Shown here in pieces: positions 17,487 to 26,234 of a stretch of 64,000 nucleotides of DNA (its first letter is position 1; each line of letters starts with the position of its first letter). A program made the position numbers and the translations under genes. The DNA lies in the NCBI GenBank assembly GCA_004557505.1, contig SFGZ01000014.1, positions 1-64,000 on the forward strand, given 5' to 3'. The stretch is from Coriobacteriaceae bacterium (lineage in GTDB: Bacteria; Actinomycetota; Coriobacteriia; Coriobacteriales; Atopobiaceae). Under the pieces are notes generated by a model. The model ran no database searches, had not been told where the DNA came from, and saw nothing but the letters and a program-made list of their open reading frames with translations.

Positions 17487-17954
17487 CTAGATCTTGAAGT
17501 CCTCAGGCGGATTCGACGGTGCAAGCTGCATGAAGAGATGCACGGTGCCGAGCGACTGGATCTCCTGGAACGCGGCGACGTCGCCAGCGTCCATGCCGAT
17601 GTTGCGCCCGACGCGCTTGACCTCGTCGGCAGCGGTCATGTTGCCAACGTTGATCTCGGTGATCTCGACGCCGGCGCGGATGAGGCGAAGCAGGGTCTCC
17701 GGCTTCTTGGCCACGACGAAGAGGCGCTGCGCGTCATACTTGCCAGCCTTGATGTTCTCGGCCGCCTTCTCGACGGGCAGGACCGAGAGCTTGCAGCTTG
17801 CGGGCGTTGCCATGCGAAGCACCTGCTTCTGCGTGGCGTCCTGGCTCACCTGGTCGTCCACGACCAAAAAGCGGCTGACCTGCTTGGAGTTTGCCCACAG
17901 GTTTGCCACCTGCCCGTGGATGAGACGAAAGTCAATGCGGACCCCAACAATCAT
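17487..17954 (-). CDS. PTS mannose-family transporter, IIB component
   Basis: A 155-residue cytoplasmic IIB protein. The phosphorylated histidine is His13 in RIDFRLIHGQV, the family signature. It receives phosphate from IIA and passes it to the incoming sugar. Its ATG overlaps the GH35 stop by four bases, so the two are translationally coupled. No IIA gene is present in the operon or elsewhere in the window; a general mannose-type IIA must be supplied from another locus. Confidence 0.94.
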   Translation of the reverse strand: MIVGVRIDFRLIHGQVANLWANSKQVSRFLVVDDQVSQDATQKQVLRMATPASCKLSVLPVEKAAENIKAGKYDAQRLFVVAKKPETLLRLIRAGVEITEINVGNMTAADEVKRVGRNIGMDAGDVAAFQEIQSLGTVHLFMQLAPSNPPEDFKI

Positions 17955-19765
17955 GTTTCCTCAACTCCCTTTCTCTCAATGGGACGTATCACTGGGCCGG
18001 GACGCAGGGAGATGCGATCCTCAAGGCGCCCCTCGGTCTCGAACACGACGATGCTGTTCTCGCCTGCTCGGAGGAGCCCCCCGGGAACATAGAGGGACAT
18101 GATCGGCCCCTCCTCCCAAAAGCGCCCGACGTTGGTGCCGTTCACAAAGACGATCCCCTTGCCAAAGCCCGTGAGGTCCACGTAGGTTGGGGCGGGAGCC
18201 GTCATGGAGAAGTCATAGCGCGAGAAGGTCGGTGCGCCGGCGTGGGCACCCGCCTCCCAGTCGATGGCGGAGACGTCCTCGAGCGGCAGGCAGTACTGGT
18301 CCCAGCCGGTCACGAAGTGGAGGTCGACGCAGACGCCGGTGCGGATGCCCTTGCGCTGGGTGTCGGCGAGGAGCTTGTGGCCGTAGTTCACCCGGCCCAT
18401 GTTCTCCACCAGGACGTCGAGACGCACCTCGGGTGCGGGAAGCTCGGCGTGGATGTCCTCCCCTATCTCCTCCTGATACTGCGTGCCCACCAGGCGCTCG
18501 TCGACGAACACCTGCGCGCGATCGCGCGCGTCGATGACGCGAAGGCGCTCGGGCTCGCGTGTGTCACGCTCGATCGAGGTGCGGTAGAGAGTATAGCCGT
18601 ACGACTGCCCGAGGTCCTCCATTGTCTTGGGGAGCTGCGAGTGCTGCGGCGTGGCAAGGGAGCCGAGGGTCTCGAAGAGCCCCACGCGGGCGGCGAGCGG
18701 TATGTCCGCGACGCCTGCCGCCTCCTGGGCTATGGGCTCGGCCTGCGCGATGTCCGGGAAGAGGCGATGCAGCGTGCTGCGGAGGGCGAAGTACTTCTCG
18801 GTTGGGTTGCCCGCCTCGTCGAGGGGGGCGTCATAGTCGTACGAGCTCACCTGGTGCAGGTCGTGGGTGTGCCGCGCCGAGCAGCCGTTCATGAATCCAA
18901 AGTTGGTGCCCCCGCGAAACATGTAGAGGCAGATGCTGCCCTGCCGGAGCGCCTCGCCCACGCTCTCGGCAAGCTCGTGCGGGTCGCGGCGGACTGGATC
19001 CGTGCCCCAGCGCGAGAACCAGCCGTCCCAGAACTCCATGCACATGAGGGGCCACGTCTTGCCGTGCTCCTGGTGGAAGGCGCGGAGCCGCGCGAAGTTC
19101 TCGCCGGCCCTCGAGCCGAAGTTGCCCGTTGCCAGGATGCCATCGTCGATGAGCGAGCCCGCGCGCAGGCAGGCGCGCCAGGGGCCGTCCGAGGTACACA
19201 GCGGCACATCCACCCCGCGCTCGACCATGAGGTCGCGGACTGCGCGGAGGTAGCCCTTGTCCTCGCAGTAGGAGCCGTACTCGTTCTCCACCTGCATCAT
19301 GATGATGTTGCCGCCATGGGTTATCTGGCGCTCGACGAGGATGGGCATGAGCCTGTCATAGTACGATGCCACGCGCTGGATAAAGCGCGGATCCGCCGAG
19401 CGCGGCCGCATCTGCCGGTCTCGCAGCAGCCATGCCGGCATGCCGCCAAACTCCCACTCCGCGCAGATGAAGGGCGAGGGACGCACAATTGCCCAGAGGC
19501 CCAGCTCGGCAGCCATGTCGAGGAACCGCGCCACGTCGAGGCCGCCCGTGAAGTCAAATGTTCCCGGGACGGACTCGTGGGCATTCCAGGGGACGTAGGT
19601 CTCAACCGCGTTGAACCCAAGGGCCTTGAGGTTGTAGAGGGTGCGATGCCAGTCATCGGGATGGATGCGGAAGTAGTGAATGGTGCCACCAATGATCTTG
19701 AAGGGCGCCCCGTCGAGGAAGAACTCCTCACCCACCTCAAACTTGTGCTCCCCCTGATGCGCCAT
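17951..19765 (-). CDS. Beta-galactosidase, glycoside hydrolase family 35
   Basis: A 604-residue GH35 enzyme without signal peptide, so it acts in the cytoplasm. The TIM barrel includes YVPWNAHE, the acid/base Glu162 in VENEYG and the nucleophile Glu244 in CMEFWDGWF; the C-terminal third is beta-rich, as in the pneumococcal BgaC and other bacterial GH35 enzymes that cleave beta-1,3-linked galactose. GGGGGGATG precedes the start. It heads the operon with mannose-type PTS IIB-IIC-IID and a GntR regulator nearby, the arrangement of the pneumococcal bga locus but without IIA, AgaS and GalM. Substrates such as lacto-N-biose or galacto-N-biose from host glycans are inferred. Confidence 0.93.
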   Translation of the reverse strand: MAHQGEHKFEVGEEFFLDGAPFKIIGGTIHYFRIHPDDWHRTLYNLKALGFNAVETYVPWNAHESVPGTFDFTGGLDVARFLDMAAELGLWAIVRPSPFICAEWEFGGMPAWLLRDRQMRPRSADPRFIQRVASYYDRLMPILVERQITHGGNIIMMQVENEYGSYCEDKGYLRAVRDLMVERGVDVPLCTSDGPWRACLRAGSLIDDGILATGNFGSRAGENFARLRAFHQEHGKTWPLMCMEFWDGWFSRWGTDPVRRDPHELAESVGEALRQGSICLYMFRGGTNFGFMNGCSARHTHDLHQVSSYDYDAPLDEAGNPTEKYFALRSTLHRLFPDIAQAEPIAQEAAGVADIPLAARVGLFETLGSLATPQHSQLPKTMEDLGQSYGYTLYRTSIERDTREPERLRVIDARDRAQVFVDERLVGTQYQEEIGEDIHAELPAPEVRLDVLVENMGRVNYGHKLLADTQRKGIRTGVCVDLHFVTGWDQYCLPLEDVSAIDWEAGAHAGAPTFSRYDFSMTAPAPTYVDLTGFGKGIVFVNGTNVGRFWEEGPIMSLYVPGGLLRAGENSIVVFETEGRLEDRISLRPGPVIRPIERKGVEET

Positions 19766-20232
19766 CCAGCATCCCCCCAGCTTGTGACATGCCTAACTAC
19801 CTGCGGCGATTTTGGTGCAAGCCGCTCCGGGGAGGCCATTGGCCCGCCCTTGGCGCCACACCTGAGCTCCCGCCGCCCCAGCCATAACTTCCAAGCACTT
19901 AGTATATTGAGTGCGCTGTGAACAGAATATGGAATGGGCATGCACGTCACATGAACATATGCGTGAGCGGTTACTTTTCTCCGGTAAACGGTAATTGACG
20001 CATGCGGACGGCATCTCCCGCACTGGCACGCCATCGAGATCGCCCCCACGCGCGGGCCGAGCCGCCGACGCAGGCGCCTCCCGCGCTGGCGCCCCCGGAT
20101 GCCACAATGGCCGCGATGGCTTGCCCGCATCACGCTCACGGGGTCGTTCGGGCAAGCGGCCACGGACGCCGCGCGCGTTGCGTAGAGTATCCTTATCCGT
20201 ACAGAACGGCCACCCAGCAACCAGGAGGCAGC
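19766..20232. other. Divergent intergenic region between the GH35 operon and the SIS gene
   Basis: This 467-base stretch holds no supported gene. It is GC-poor around 19880-19990, where promoters of the GH35 operon are expected, and contains the palindrome at 19895-19914. The frame upstream of the SIS gene start stays open but shows no recognisable protein sequence. Confidence 0.6.
19895..19914. promoter_or_regulatory. Candidate operator of the GH35-PTS operon
   Basis: GCACTTAGTATATTGAGTGC is a 20-bp imperfect palindrome (16 of 20 positions symmetric) 130 bases upstream of the GH35 start. Size and symmetry fit a GntR/UTRA operator. Confidence 0.4.
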
Positions 20233-20847
20233 ATGAGCGAGATCGGCTTCCACATCAAGGAGGCAGGCGAGCTCTCCGATGACGAGTTCAACGCCCTGCG
20301 CCGCCACTACCTTGTCTATGCCTGGGCCGAGAGGGACGAGCACCGCAACCTGCACAGGGATCTCGACGCCATATATACCGAGATAGACGGGCTTGTCGCC
20401 AAAGGCGGGCTGCTGCCAATCGTGAACTCGCTCAACACGTGCGGGAACATTGTGGTCTTCTCGACGGAGTCGTCGACGCTGGCGCTGCGCGAGTTCCAGC
20501 AGGCCATGCTCGTGGAGGACAAGACCGTCCACCTGGTGGCCGAGAACTCGCCCAGCACCCGAATGCTCGACACCCTCACCCCCAATGACCTGCTCGTTGT
20601 TGTGACCACATCGAACGGGTTCGCCCGCAGGCAGCGCGGGGCCATCGAACGGTGCCGCGCATACAAGGCCATTGTGACGGCCAGCGAGGACGCCGAGCTG
20701 CACGCCATCTTCAACGACGTTCTGGCCATAGGCAGGGACGCGAGCGAGGGGTCGTCGCTCCACCGGATCTATGCGACCTTTGGGGTCACCTACTTCTTCG
20801 ACCGGCTGTTCGCCCAGTACGCGCGCGCGTTCGACCCGCTGCTGTAG
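20233..20847 (+). CDS. SIS-domain protein (RpiR-like without clear DNA-binding domain)
   Basis: A 204-residue protein; CAGGAGG precedes the ATG at 20233. From about residue 60 it follows the sugar isomerase fold of RpiR/MurR regulators (GNIVVFSTESSTLALREFQ, then DLLVVVTTSNGFARRQR). RpiR proteins carry an N-terminal helix-turn-helix of about 75 residues; here only some 55 acidic residues precede the SIS fold and no helix-turn-helix is evident. It is divergent from the GH35-PTS operon, where a phosphosugar sensor would make sense. It may be a truncated regulator or a free-standing phosphosugar-binding protein. Confidence 0.75.
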   Translation: MSEIGFHIKEAGELSDDEFNALRRHYLVYAWAERDEHRNLHRDLDAIYTEIDGLVAKGGLLPIVNSLNTCGNIVVFSTESSTLALREFQQAMLVEDKTVHLVAENSPSTRMLDTLTPNDLLVVVTTSNGFARRQRGAIERCRAYKAIVTASEDAELHAIFNDVLAIGRDASEGSSLHRIYATFGVTYFFDRLFAQYARAFDPLL

Positions 20848-20979
20848 AGGATTGCGCCGAAGCCCCGGCTGCCGGAGCGCCTCTGCGAAAACGCGCCCCG
20901 CATGGATGCGGTGTCGGAGCGCGCTTCGCGCGGGATGGCGTCGGGGAGCTTTTGGGCGTCAGGGCGGGAGGGGCGCCCC

Positions 20980-22464
20980 CTAGCGCGCGGAGCCGTCGCT
21001 GCCGGAAGCCTTGCGAGAACGAGGGGGACGCCTGGTGCCGGTGGCCGCCTTTTTCGTGGCCGCAGCCTTCCTGGCTGCCGCGGGCTTCCCCGTTGCGGCG
21101 GGCTTCTTGCTCGCCGCCGACTTCCTGGCAGCCGCGGGCCCCTTCGCCGCCGCAGGCTTCTCGGCCGCCGGCTTCCTGGCAGCCGCGGGCTTCTCGGCCG
21201 CCGGAGCCTCCTCGGGCTCCGCCGCCAAGGCCTCGTCGAGCACGGCCTGCAACCTGGCCTTCGCCTCGGCCTCGCGCGCACGCGCGGCCTCGACGGCCTC
21301 CGCAGCGCGCGCGACCTCCTCCTCAGCCGCGGCCCGCTCGGACTTCGCGCCTGCGACGGCCGCCTCGGCCTCTCCCGCGATCCACTGCGCCGAGGAGAGC
21401 TCTGTGGCGGCTGCATCGGCCTTTACCTGCGCCTCATTGCCCTTGCGAATGGCGTCCTCGAGCAGCGCGGCAATGCGGTCCTTCTCGGCCCACGCATCAT
21501 GCGCAACCGCGGCGAGGCGCTCCGCCTCCCTGGCGTGCTCGGCAACGGACTGCCGCTCGGCCTTGATGCGCTCCTCGGCCGCAGCCAGCGCGTCGCGCAC
21601 CTGGGCAAGGCGCTCCCTCGCCTGCTCAAGCCTGGCACCAGCGCCAGCGAGGCCCGCGCCCGCGCTCTCGGCGGCCGCGCGGGCGTCGCCCACGATAGAC
21701 GCCGCATACCGCCGGTGAAGCCCGTTCTCTTCCAGCAGGCACGGGAGGAGCTGCCTGGCCTCCTCCTGCCACCAGCCCCAGCTGTGGTCCACGTCGGCGC
21801 CCCAGTACTCAAACGTCGCGCCGACGCCCGCGGACGTAAGCTCGCCTTGGAGCGTCCGCTGGGTCTCGCCGCCCTCCTCGCCGGCACCCGTGCCGCACAC
21901 AAATGCCAGCTGTAACCCAGACAAGGCCTCTGCCAGCAACGGATTGTCGCCAAGCCCGCGCGCGAGGTCCACAGGCGAGAAGGCGCGCCAGCCGTCGGAC
22001 ATGGCACCCCCCACAACCCACGCGGCATCGTAGGTGCCCGAGAGCGCGAGAAGGCCACCGTAGAGGCTGGACCGGCGCAGCATGGCGACAGTCGCGTTGA
22101 GCGCGCCTATGCCGGCGCCGACAACGATGGGGGCGCCGGAGGCGGGCGCCTCGTCGCGCACCAGCTGGCAGAGCTCGTTCTCGATCAGGTCGAAGTACCC
22201 GTCAAGGCTCGCCAGGCGATAGTCCGTGGGGGCGCAGCCCGCATACCAGCTGGCACCGTCGGCCGAATCCACGCAGAAGAGCCTCATGCGCCCGGCATCG
22301 ATGAGCCCGGCAAGGGCGTCGACCATGCCGCCCTCCTCCCAGCTTGTGCATGAGGAGTCCCCCTCGGGAAACGCGATGACCGGCTGTCCGGCAGTGCCGT
22401 ACATCGTCACGTCAAAGTCTCCGTCGACACCGTCACGGTGCAGGGTGAAGTCCTTGGTCTCCAT
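20980..22464 (-). CDS. Esterase-fold protein with coiled coil and histone-H1-like tail
   Basis: A 494-residue protein starting at the ATG at 22464 behind GGAGG. Residues 1-250 resemble the esterase-D type alpha/beta-hydrolase fold (AFPEGDSSCTSWEEGG, IVVGAGIGALNA, WGADVDHSWGWW). At the nucleophile elbow the expected G-x-S-x-G reads G116-A-G118-I-G120, so the catalytic Ser is absent although the His in VDHSW is kept. Residues about 260-405 are an Ala/Glu/Arg-rich coiled coil. Residues about 415-494 are a Lys/Ala/Pro-rich repeat tail (KPAAARKPAAEKPAAAK style), like bacterial histone-H1-like proteins. Binding to DNA, RNA or polyphosphate is inferred from charge. The function is unknown. Confidence 0.75.
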   Translation of the reverse strand: METKDFTLHRDGVDGDFDVTMYGTAGQPVIAFPEGDSSCTSWEEGGMVDALAGLIDAGRMRLFCVDSADGASWYAGCAPTDYRLASLDGYFDLIENELCQLVRDEAPASGAPIVVGAGIGALNATVAMLRRSSLYGGLLALSGTYDAAWVVGGAMSDGWRAFSPVDLARGLGDNPLLAEALSGLQLAFVCGTGAGEEGGETQRTLQGELTSAGVGATFEYWGADVDHSWGWWQEEARQLLPCLLEENGLHRRYAASIVGDARAAAESAGAGLAGAGARLEQARERLAQVRDALAAAEERIKAERQSVAEHAREAERLAAVAHDAWAEKDRIAALLEDAIRKGNEAQVKADAAATELSSAQWIAGEAEAAVAGAKSERAAAEEEVARAAEAVEAARAREAEAKARLQAVLDEALAAEPEEAPAAEKPAAARKPAAEKPAAAKGPAAARKSAASKKPAATGKPAAARKAAATKKAATGTRRPPRSRKASGSDGSAR

Positions 22465-22659
22465 GTTGCCTCCGTCTCGCGTCCCAGTGCCTACATTGTG
22501 CGCCATTGCGGTCCGCGCGCCAAACGGCATTGCGCCCGTGATCCGCACGGGCACCCGCCCGGCACCGCGCGCCTGGTCGCGCGGATCTCGGGGAGCACGG
22601 CGCGCCCGCGTTCCCGGCGAGCGCCCAAGGGATGCTGGGCGCGCGGCCTTCTCAGCGCC

Positions 22660-23250
22660 CTACCCCAGCCACAGGTCCGCGATGCCCCTGCCCGTCGAGC
22701 GCACGAACTCGCTTAGGTACTTGTTGACCTCCCCGATCTCCATGCCGGGATACTCCCCCACGAGCCAGGACCGGTAGGTCTGCAACACGCCGCCGGCCAC
22801 GTAGTCGGTGAGCATGGCGCAGACCCCCTTTTCCTGCGGCGTGTTCGGAGAGATGCGCTGCTGCACCCACTCGCGGAAGCACGCCTTCAGCGCAAGGGCG
22901 AAGGGTTCCGCACTCCTCGACTCGACGAGCTTGCGCGTGAGCTCCCTGTTCTGGTCGAGGTATTCGCCCACCTGCGTGAGCACGGGCAGGGGCTCTTCGA
23001 GAAAACCGCTCTCCAACGCCTTCGAGAGAAATAGCGACATGGTGTCCGCCGTGTCGGACATGACGGACCTCATGAGGTCGTCAACGTTGTCAAAGTGAGC
23101 ATAGAATGTGCCGCGGTTGAGGTCGGCCTTGCGCGCCACGTCGGAAACCGTGATGCTCTCAAGGGGCTTCTCGGCGACCAACTCTATGAACGCTTCTTTG
23201 AGCAGGCGTATGGAGCGCTGCGCGTTCCTGTTCATGCCCCTCTCTGCCAT
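22660..23250 (-). CDS. TetR/AcrR-family transcriptional regulator
   Basis: A 196-residue regulator. The N-terminal helix-turn-helix is ITVSDVARKADLNRGTFYAHF, the TetR signature; the remaining residues form the helical ligand and dimer domain. The start at 23250 has GGAGGAGA upstream; an upstream in-frame ATG lacks such a site. It is followed at 195 bases by the pseudo-esterase gene on the same strand. The target and ligand are unknown. Confidence 0.88.
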   Translation of the reverse strand: MAERGMNRNAQRSIRLLKEAFIELVAEKPLESITVSDVARKADLNRGTFYAHFDNVDDLMRSVMSDTADTMSLFLSKALESGFLEEPLPVLTQVGEYLDQNRELTRKLVESRSAEPFALALKACFREWVQQRISPNTPQEKGVCAMLTDYVAGGVLQTYRSWLVGEYPGMEIGEVNKYLSEFVRSTGRGIADLWLG

Positions 23251-23268
23251 GCGCGTCTCCTCCCAAAA

Positions 23269-23336
23269 AGACAAGGGGGGTTCCTTGTCTCATTAACGTC
23301 TCCCCGAGCGAGACAGAGGGAAGCTCCCCCTGTCTC
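23269..23336. repeat. Two palindromic repeats of the AGACAGGGGG family
   Basis: AGACAAGG...CCTTGTCT (23269-23290) and GAGACAGAGGG...CCCCCTGTCTC (23310-23336) are adjacent hairpins between two minus-strand genes. Related hairpins occur at 39120-39191 and 42394-42464. Confidence 0.75.
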
Positions 23337-23715
23337 ACCCGGAAAGCCTACCCTCATCCTGTGCGCGACGGATCGCCATCTCCATGTGAGCCAGCATGGG
23401 ACCGGACGAGGACGCCTCCGGGAGCGGCTTGCCGTGGAAGGAGTTGTCGAAGAGCACGCTCATCACATCGCCCAGCGGACTCTCGTAGCCATCGCCTGAG
23501 GTCTTGAGACCCCGCACGTCATAGCCCGAGGCCTCGAGCGCAAACGCGATCACGCTCGTCTCGACGCCCAGCCCCGAGGCCACCTCGGGAAGGGTCTTCT
23601 CGACGTCCACGTCCCCCATGCCCATCTCGGCGAGAAGGCCGGAAAGGCCCGGATGCTGCGAAAAGAGCTCGCCCATCGGCAGGTCGAGGTCGACGACGTT
23701 CTTCTCGTCCGCCAC
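23335..23715 (-). CDS. DUF1858-like protein
   Basis: A 126-residue acidic protein starting with GTG at 23715 behind GGGAGGCAG. The first 65 residues (LDLPMGELFSQHPGLSGLLAEMGMGD...) follow the DUF1858/ScdA N-terminal pattern, a small domain found with iron-sulfur repair and hybrid-cluster proteins. The C-terminal part is not recognised. It lies 10 bases downstream of its partner, the peptide-deformylase-like gene, so the two are one transcription unit. Its role is unknown. Confidence 0.75.
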   Translation of the reverse strand: MADEKNVVDLDLPMGELFSQHPGLSGLLAEMGMGDVDVEKTLPEVASGLGVETSVIAFALEASGYDVRGLKTSGDGYESPLGDVMSVLFDNSFHGKPLPEASSSGPMLAHMEMAIRRAQDEGRLSG

Positions 23716-23725
23716 CGCTGCCTCC

Positions 23726-24145
23726 CTAGACCAGCTTGCCGTTGCAGTGGTCGACCATGTGCTGCACCATCTGGGCCTCCCAGCCGGTGAGGTCGCGGCG
23801 GCGCGGCACGAGCTTGCCGTCGGCCAGCTCGTCGTAGGAGACCTTGACCTTGCCGTAGCGGGTGACCTTGGACGGCTCGTCGTGCGAGAGGCAGCCCTCG
23901 ACCGTGCGCGTGGCGTTGAGCCCCATCATGATGCGGGGATTGTAGAGCACGTGGGCGTCGCCGTTGTCATCAAGATATGCCACGACGGCCTTGGCCTCGC
24001 CAATCTGGTTGGCCGCCAGGCACGCCCCGTCCTCGACGGAGCGGAGGGTGTCAATGAGATCCTGCGCCAGAGGCGCGTCCTCGGGCGTGGCGCGCTGGCA
24101 CTTCTTGGAGAGGACGGCGTCGTCCTTGCAGAGCTCGCGAATCAT
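23726..24145 (-). CDS. Peptide deformylase-like protein lacking the catalytic Glu
   Basis: A 139-residue protein of the peptide deformylase family. Motif 1 reads GACLAANQIG (40-49), motif 2 EGCLS (83-87, metal ligand Cys85) and motif 3 QHMVDH (128-133), with metal ligands His129 and His133. The general-base Glu of HExxH is Met130, so ordinary deformylase activity is doubtful. The protein is also shorter than the usual 150-190 residues. AAAGGA precedes the ATG at 24145 by 6 bases. It is co-transcribed with the DUF1858-like gene. It may be a specialised or inactive paralogue; a normal def gene is expected elsewhere. Confidence 0.85.
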   Translation of the reverse strand: MIRELCKDDAVLSKKCQRATPEDAPLAQDLIDTLRSVEDGACLAANQIGEAKAVVAYLDDNGDAHVLYNPRIMMGLNATRTVEGCLSHDEPSKVTRYGKVKVSYDELADGKLVPRRRDLTGWEAQMVQHMVDHCNGKLV

Positions 24146-24363
24146 GCGCATTCCTTTCGGGAGGGCCGCTGGGGCCTTTGGGGCCCGAATGCCACCGGGG
24201 ATGACCCAGCCATTCGGGCTGATTGAGCCATTTTCGAACAGGCCATATCTTACCGCCTTGCGAGGATGGGCGAGCAGGTCGCGCGTGGGCGGACGCGCCG
24301 AGCGCGGGCGGGCGCGCCGCAGGCCGATGGGACGGCACGGGGCGGCGGGGTGCCGCGCATTCT

Positions 24364-24464
24364 CGACGTTTAGGGCGGTCTAACCGTCTAAAACCTGCGG
24401 AGCCGCCGGGAGACGCGGGATTCCGACGTTTAAGCGAGCCTAACCGTCTAAATCCGGCGGAGCC
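24364..24464. repeat. Two copies of the GACGTTTA/TAACCGTC hairpin repeat
   Basis: Copies at 24364-24409 and 24424-24464 share CGACGTTTA, 8-10 variable bases, CTAACCGTCTAAA and GCGGAGCC. The first half is an imperfect inverted repeat (GACGTTTAG/CTAACCGTC), the second a small GGCGG-AG-CC stem. Nearly identical copies lie at 33313-33418. The 357-base gap 24146-24502 holds nothing else that I can support. Confidence 0.8.
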
Positions 24465-24502
24465 AACCGTCACAAGCCCGCGCCCCCTAAGCCCGCACAC
24501 AC

Positions 24503-25939
24503 CTAGTACTTGATCCAAGCGTTGGGGTCGCCGGTCTGCTTGGCGAGACGGTCGGACAGCCGGCCCTTGGGACTGGCGGCCCAGATGGGCGCGGACTTAT
24601 CGGCCCACGCCGCAGCCGCCGCCCGCGTCTTGCTCTCGAGCTCGTCCACGTCCTCGGGGTGAACGTAGTCGGTTGACTTGGCACCCGTCTCACGCACCAT
24701 CTCGGAGAGCATGCCGGGATTGTCCAGCAGCGGGCACGGCCTCAGCATGTTGGGGTCAAACGGCTGGTGGGCCTGGTAACTCTTGAAGAGCGGGCTCTTG
24801 TAGCACTCAAGCAGCGTCTTCTCGCGCACGTTCGAGTCAGAGTAGTGGATGAAGGCGCAGGGCTCCACGTCGCCGGCGGCGTTGATGTGCAGGTAGCGCC
24901 TGGCGCCCGCAATGCAGCCGCCGGTGTACTCGCCGTCGTTCCAGAAGTCGGCGAAGAAGATGGGCACGTTGTTGCGCCAGTCCTTGCGCACCTTGTCGTA
25001 CATGCCGGCGCGCTGGTCGGCCGTGGCCAAAAGCTCCACCGGGGCATCCTTGCCAACGGGCATGTAGGTGAAGATCCAGGCAAAGAGGACGCCCTTGTCC
25101 ACGAGGAGCTGGATGTACTCGTCACTCGTGACGGAGTCGAAGTTCTGGCTGGTGTAGCACATGGACGCGCCGAACGGCAGCTTGCGCTCGCGCAGGATGT
25201 CCATGGCGTGCGTCACGCGCTCGAACGTGCCCTTGCCGCGGCGAGAGTCCGTGGCCTCCTCAAAGCCCTCGATCGAGAAGGCGGGCATGAAGTTCTTCAC
25301 GCGGAGCATGTCGTCGGCAAAGGCCTCGTCTACCAGGGTGCCGTTGGTGAAGGCCGAGAAGAAGCAGTCCGGGTGCCTCTCGCACAGGCGGATGAGGTCG
25401 TGCTTGCGCACCATGGGCTCGCCACCGGTGAAGAGGTAGATGTAGGTGCCCAGGGCCTTGCCCTGCGTGATGATGGAATCAAGCTCCTCGAAGGTGAGGT
25501 CCTTGTGGTTGGCGCTGGTGTAGTTGGCCGCCCAGCAGCCGTTGCAGTGCAGGTTGCAGCGGGTGGTGGGGTCCATGAGGATGGCCCAGGGGCAGTTGCA
25601 GCCCTCGGTGTCGTTGACCTCGCGCTGGCGCGCGCCGCCGATGGTGACGGAGTTCACGAAGAAGTTGTGTACGAAGGTCTTGACGACGTCCCTGTCAACG
25701 TTGTTGATGATGTTGTCGACGAGGCGACGCCAGTTGTTGGTGGGATCCTTCATGTAGCCCATGACCATGTTGAAGAGCCCGAGCTGGGCGTCGTTGATGG
25801 CGTCGCCGGAACCGGCGAACTTGTTGATGAGAGACTCGACCTTGGGCAGGTTGCCGTCAAAGTCGTCGTAGAGCATGTTGACTCCCTGGTCGACGGCAAT
25901 GCCGATGGCCTTGGCCTTGATGGACGCAAACGCGGACAT
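24503..25939 (-). CDS. Radical SAM protein
   Basis: A 478-residue radical SAM enzyme. Cys128-x3-Cys132-x2-Cys135 (TRCNLHCNGC) binds the cluster, and YLFTGGEPMVRKHDL supplies the SAM motif. Cys114 and Cys116 precede the core, and C-terminal Cys residues in GGCIAGARRYLHINAAGDVEPC resemble the auxiliary-cluster (SPASM-like) region. AAGGAG lies before the ATG at 25939. The N-terminal 110 residues are helical and not recognised. Such proteins are widespread in anaerobic Firmicutes and Coriobacteria, without a known substrate. It stands alone between repeats and the Hsp20 gene. Confidence 0.85.
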   Translation of the reverse strand: MSAFASIKAKAIGIAVDQGVNMLYDDFDGNLPKVESLINKFAGSGDAINDAQLGLFNMVMGYMKDPTNNWRRLVDNIINNVDRDVVKTFVHNFFVNSVTIGGARQREVNDTEGCNCPWAILMDPTTRCNLHCNGCWAANYTSANHKDLTFEELDSIITQGKALGTYIYLFTGGEPMVRKHDLIRLCERHPDCFFSAFTNGTLVDEAFADDMLRVKNFMPAFSIEGFEEATDSRRGKGTFERVTHAMDILRERKLPFGASMCYTSQNFDSVTSDEYIQLLVDKGVLFAWIFTYMPVGKDAPVELLATADQRAGMYDKVRKDWRNNVPIFFADFWNDGEYTGGCIAGARRYLHINAAGDVEPCAFIHYSDSNVREKTLLECYKSPLFKSYQAHQPFDPNMLRPCPLLDNPGMLSEMVRETGAKSTDYVHPEDVDELESKTRAAAAAWADKSAPIWAASPKGRLSDRLAKQTGDPNAWIKY

Positions 25940-26169
25940 GAATCTCTCCTTCTCCTACGGGCAGCTGCTCTTGTGGCGACCCCTCGTGCCTTGAGGCATT
26001 GCGTGGGCAACGCGACGCCTTGGGCAACGCGACGCCTGAGGCAAAACAGAGAGTATCATCCCCCATGCCGTCCGTAATGACTCCAGATTTTGAAATATGT
26101 TCAAATCAAACATGCAGGCGATGAGCGGCGGGCGGGCCAGGGCGTCCGTGAGGTCACGGTGACTTGCGC

Positions 26170-26208
26170 AAAAAGAGGCGGCGCCCCGGCCGAAGCCGGG
26201 ACGCCGCC
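26170..26208 (-). terminator. Rho-independent terminator of the Hsp20 gene
   Basis: Stem 26177-26190/26195-26208 (13 of 14 pairs, loop CGAA) followed on the minus strand by CTCTTTTTGCG. Confidence 0.85.
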
Positions 26209-26234
26209 GCGCGCATCCGGGGCGATCAGCGTCG

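Noticed and set aside
20002..20232. Extra N-terminal codons of the SIS protein
   Set aside because: The upstream part is Arg/Pro/Ala-rich, has no ribosome-binding site and would bury CAGGAGG inside the gene.
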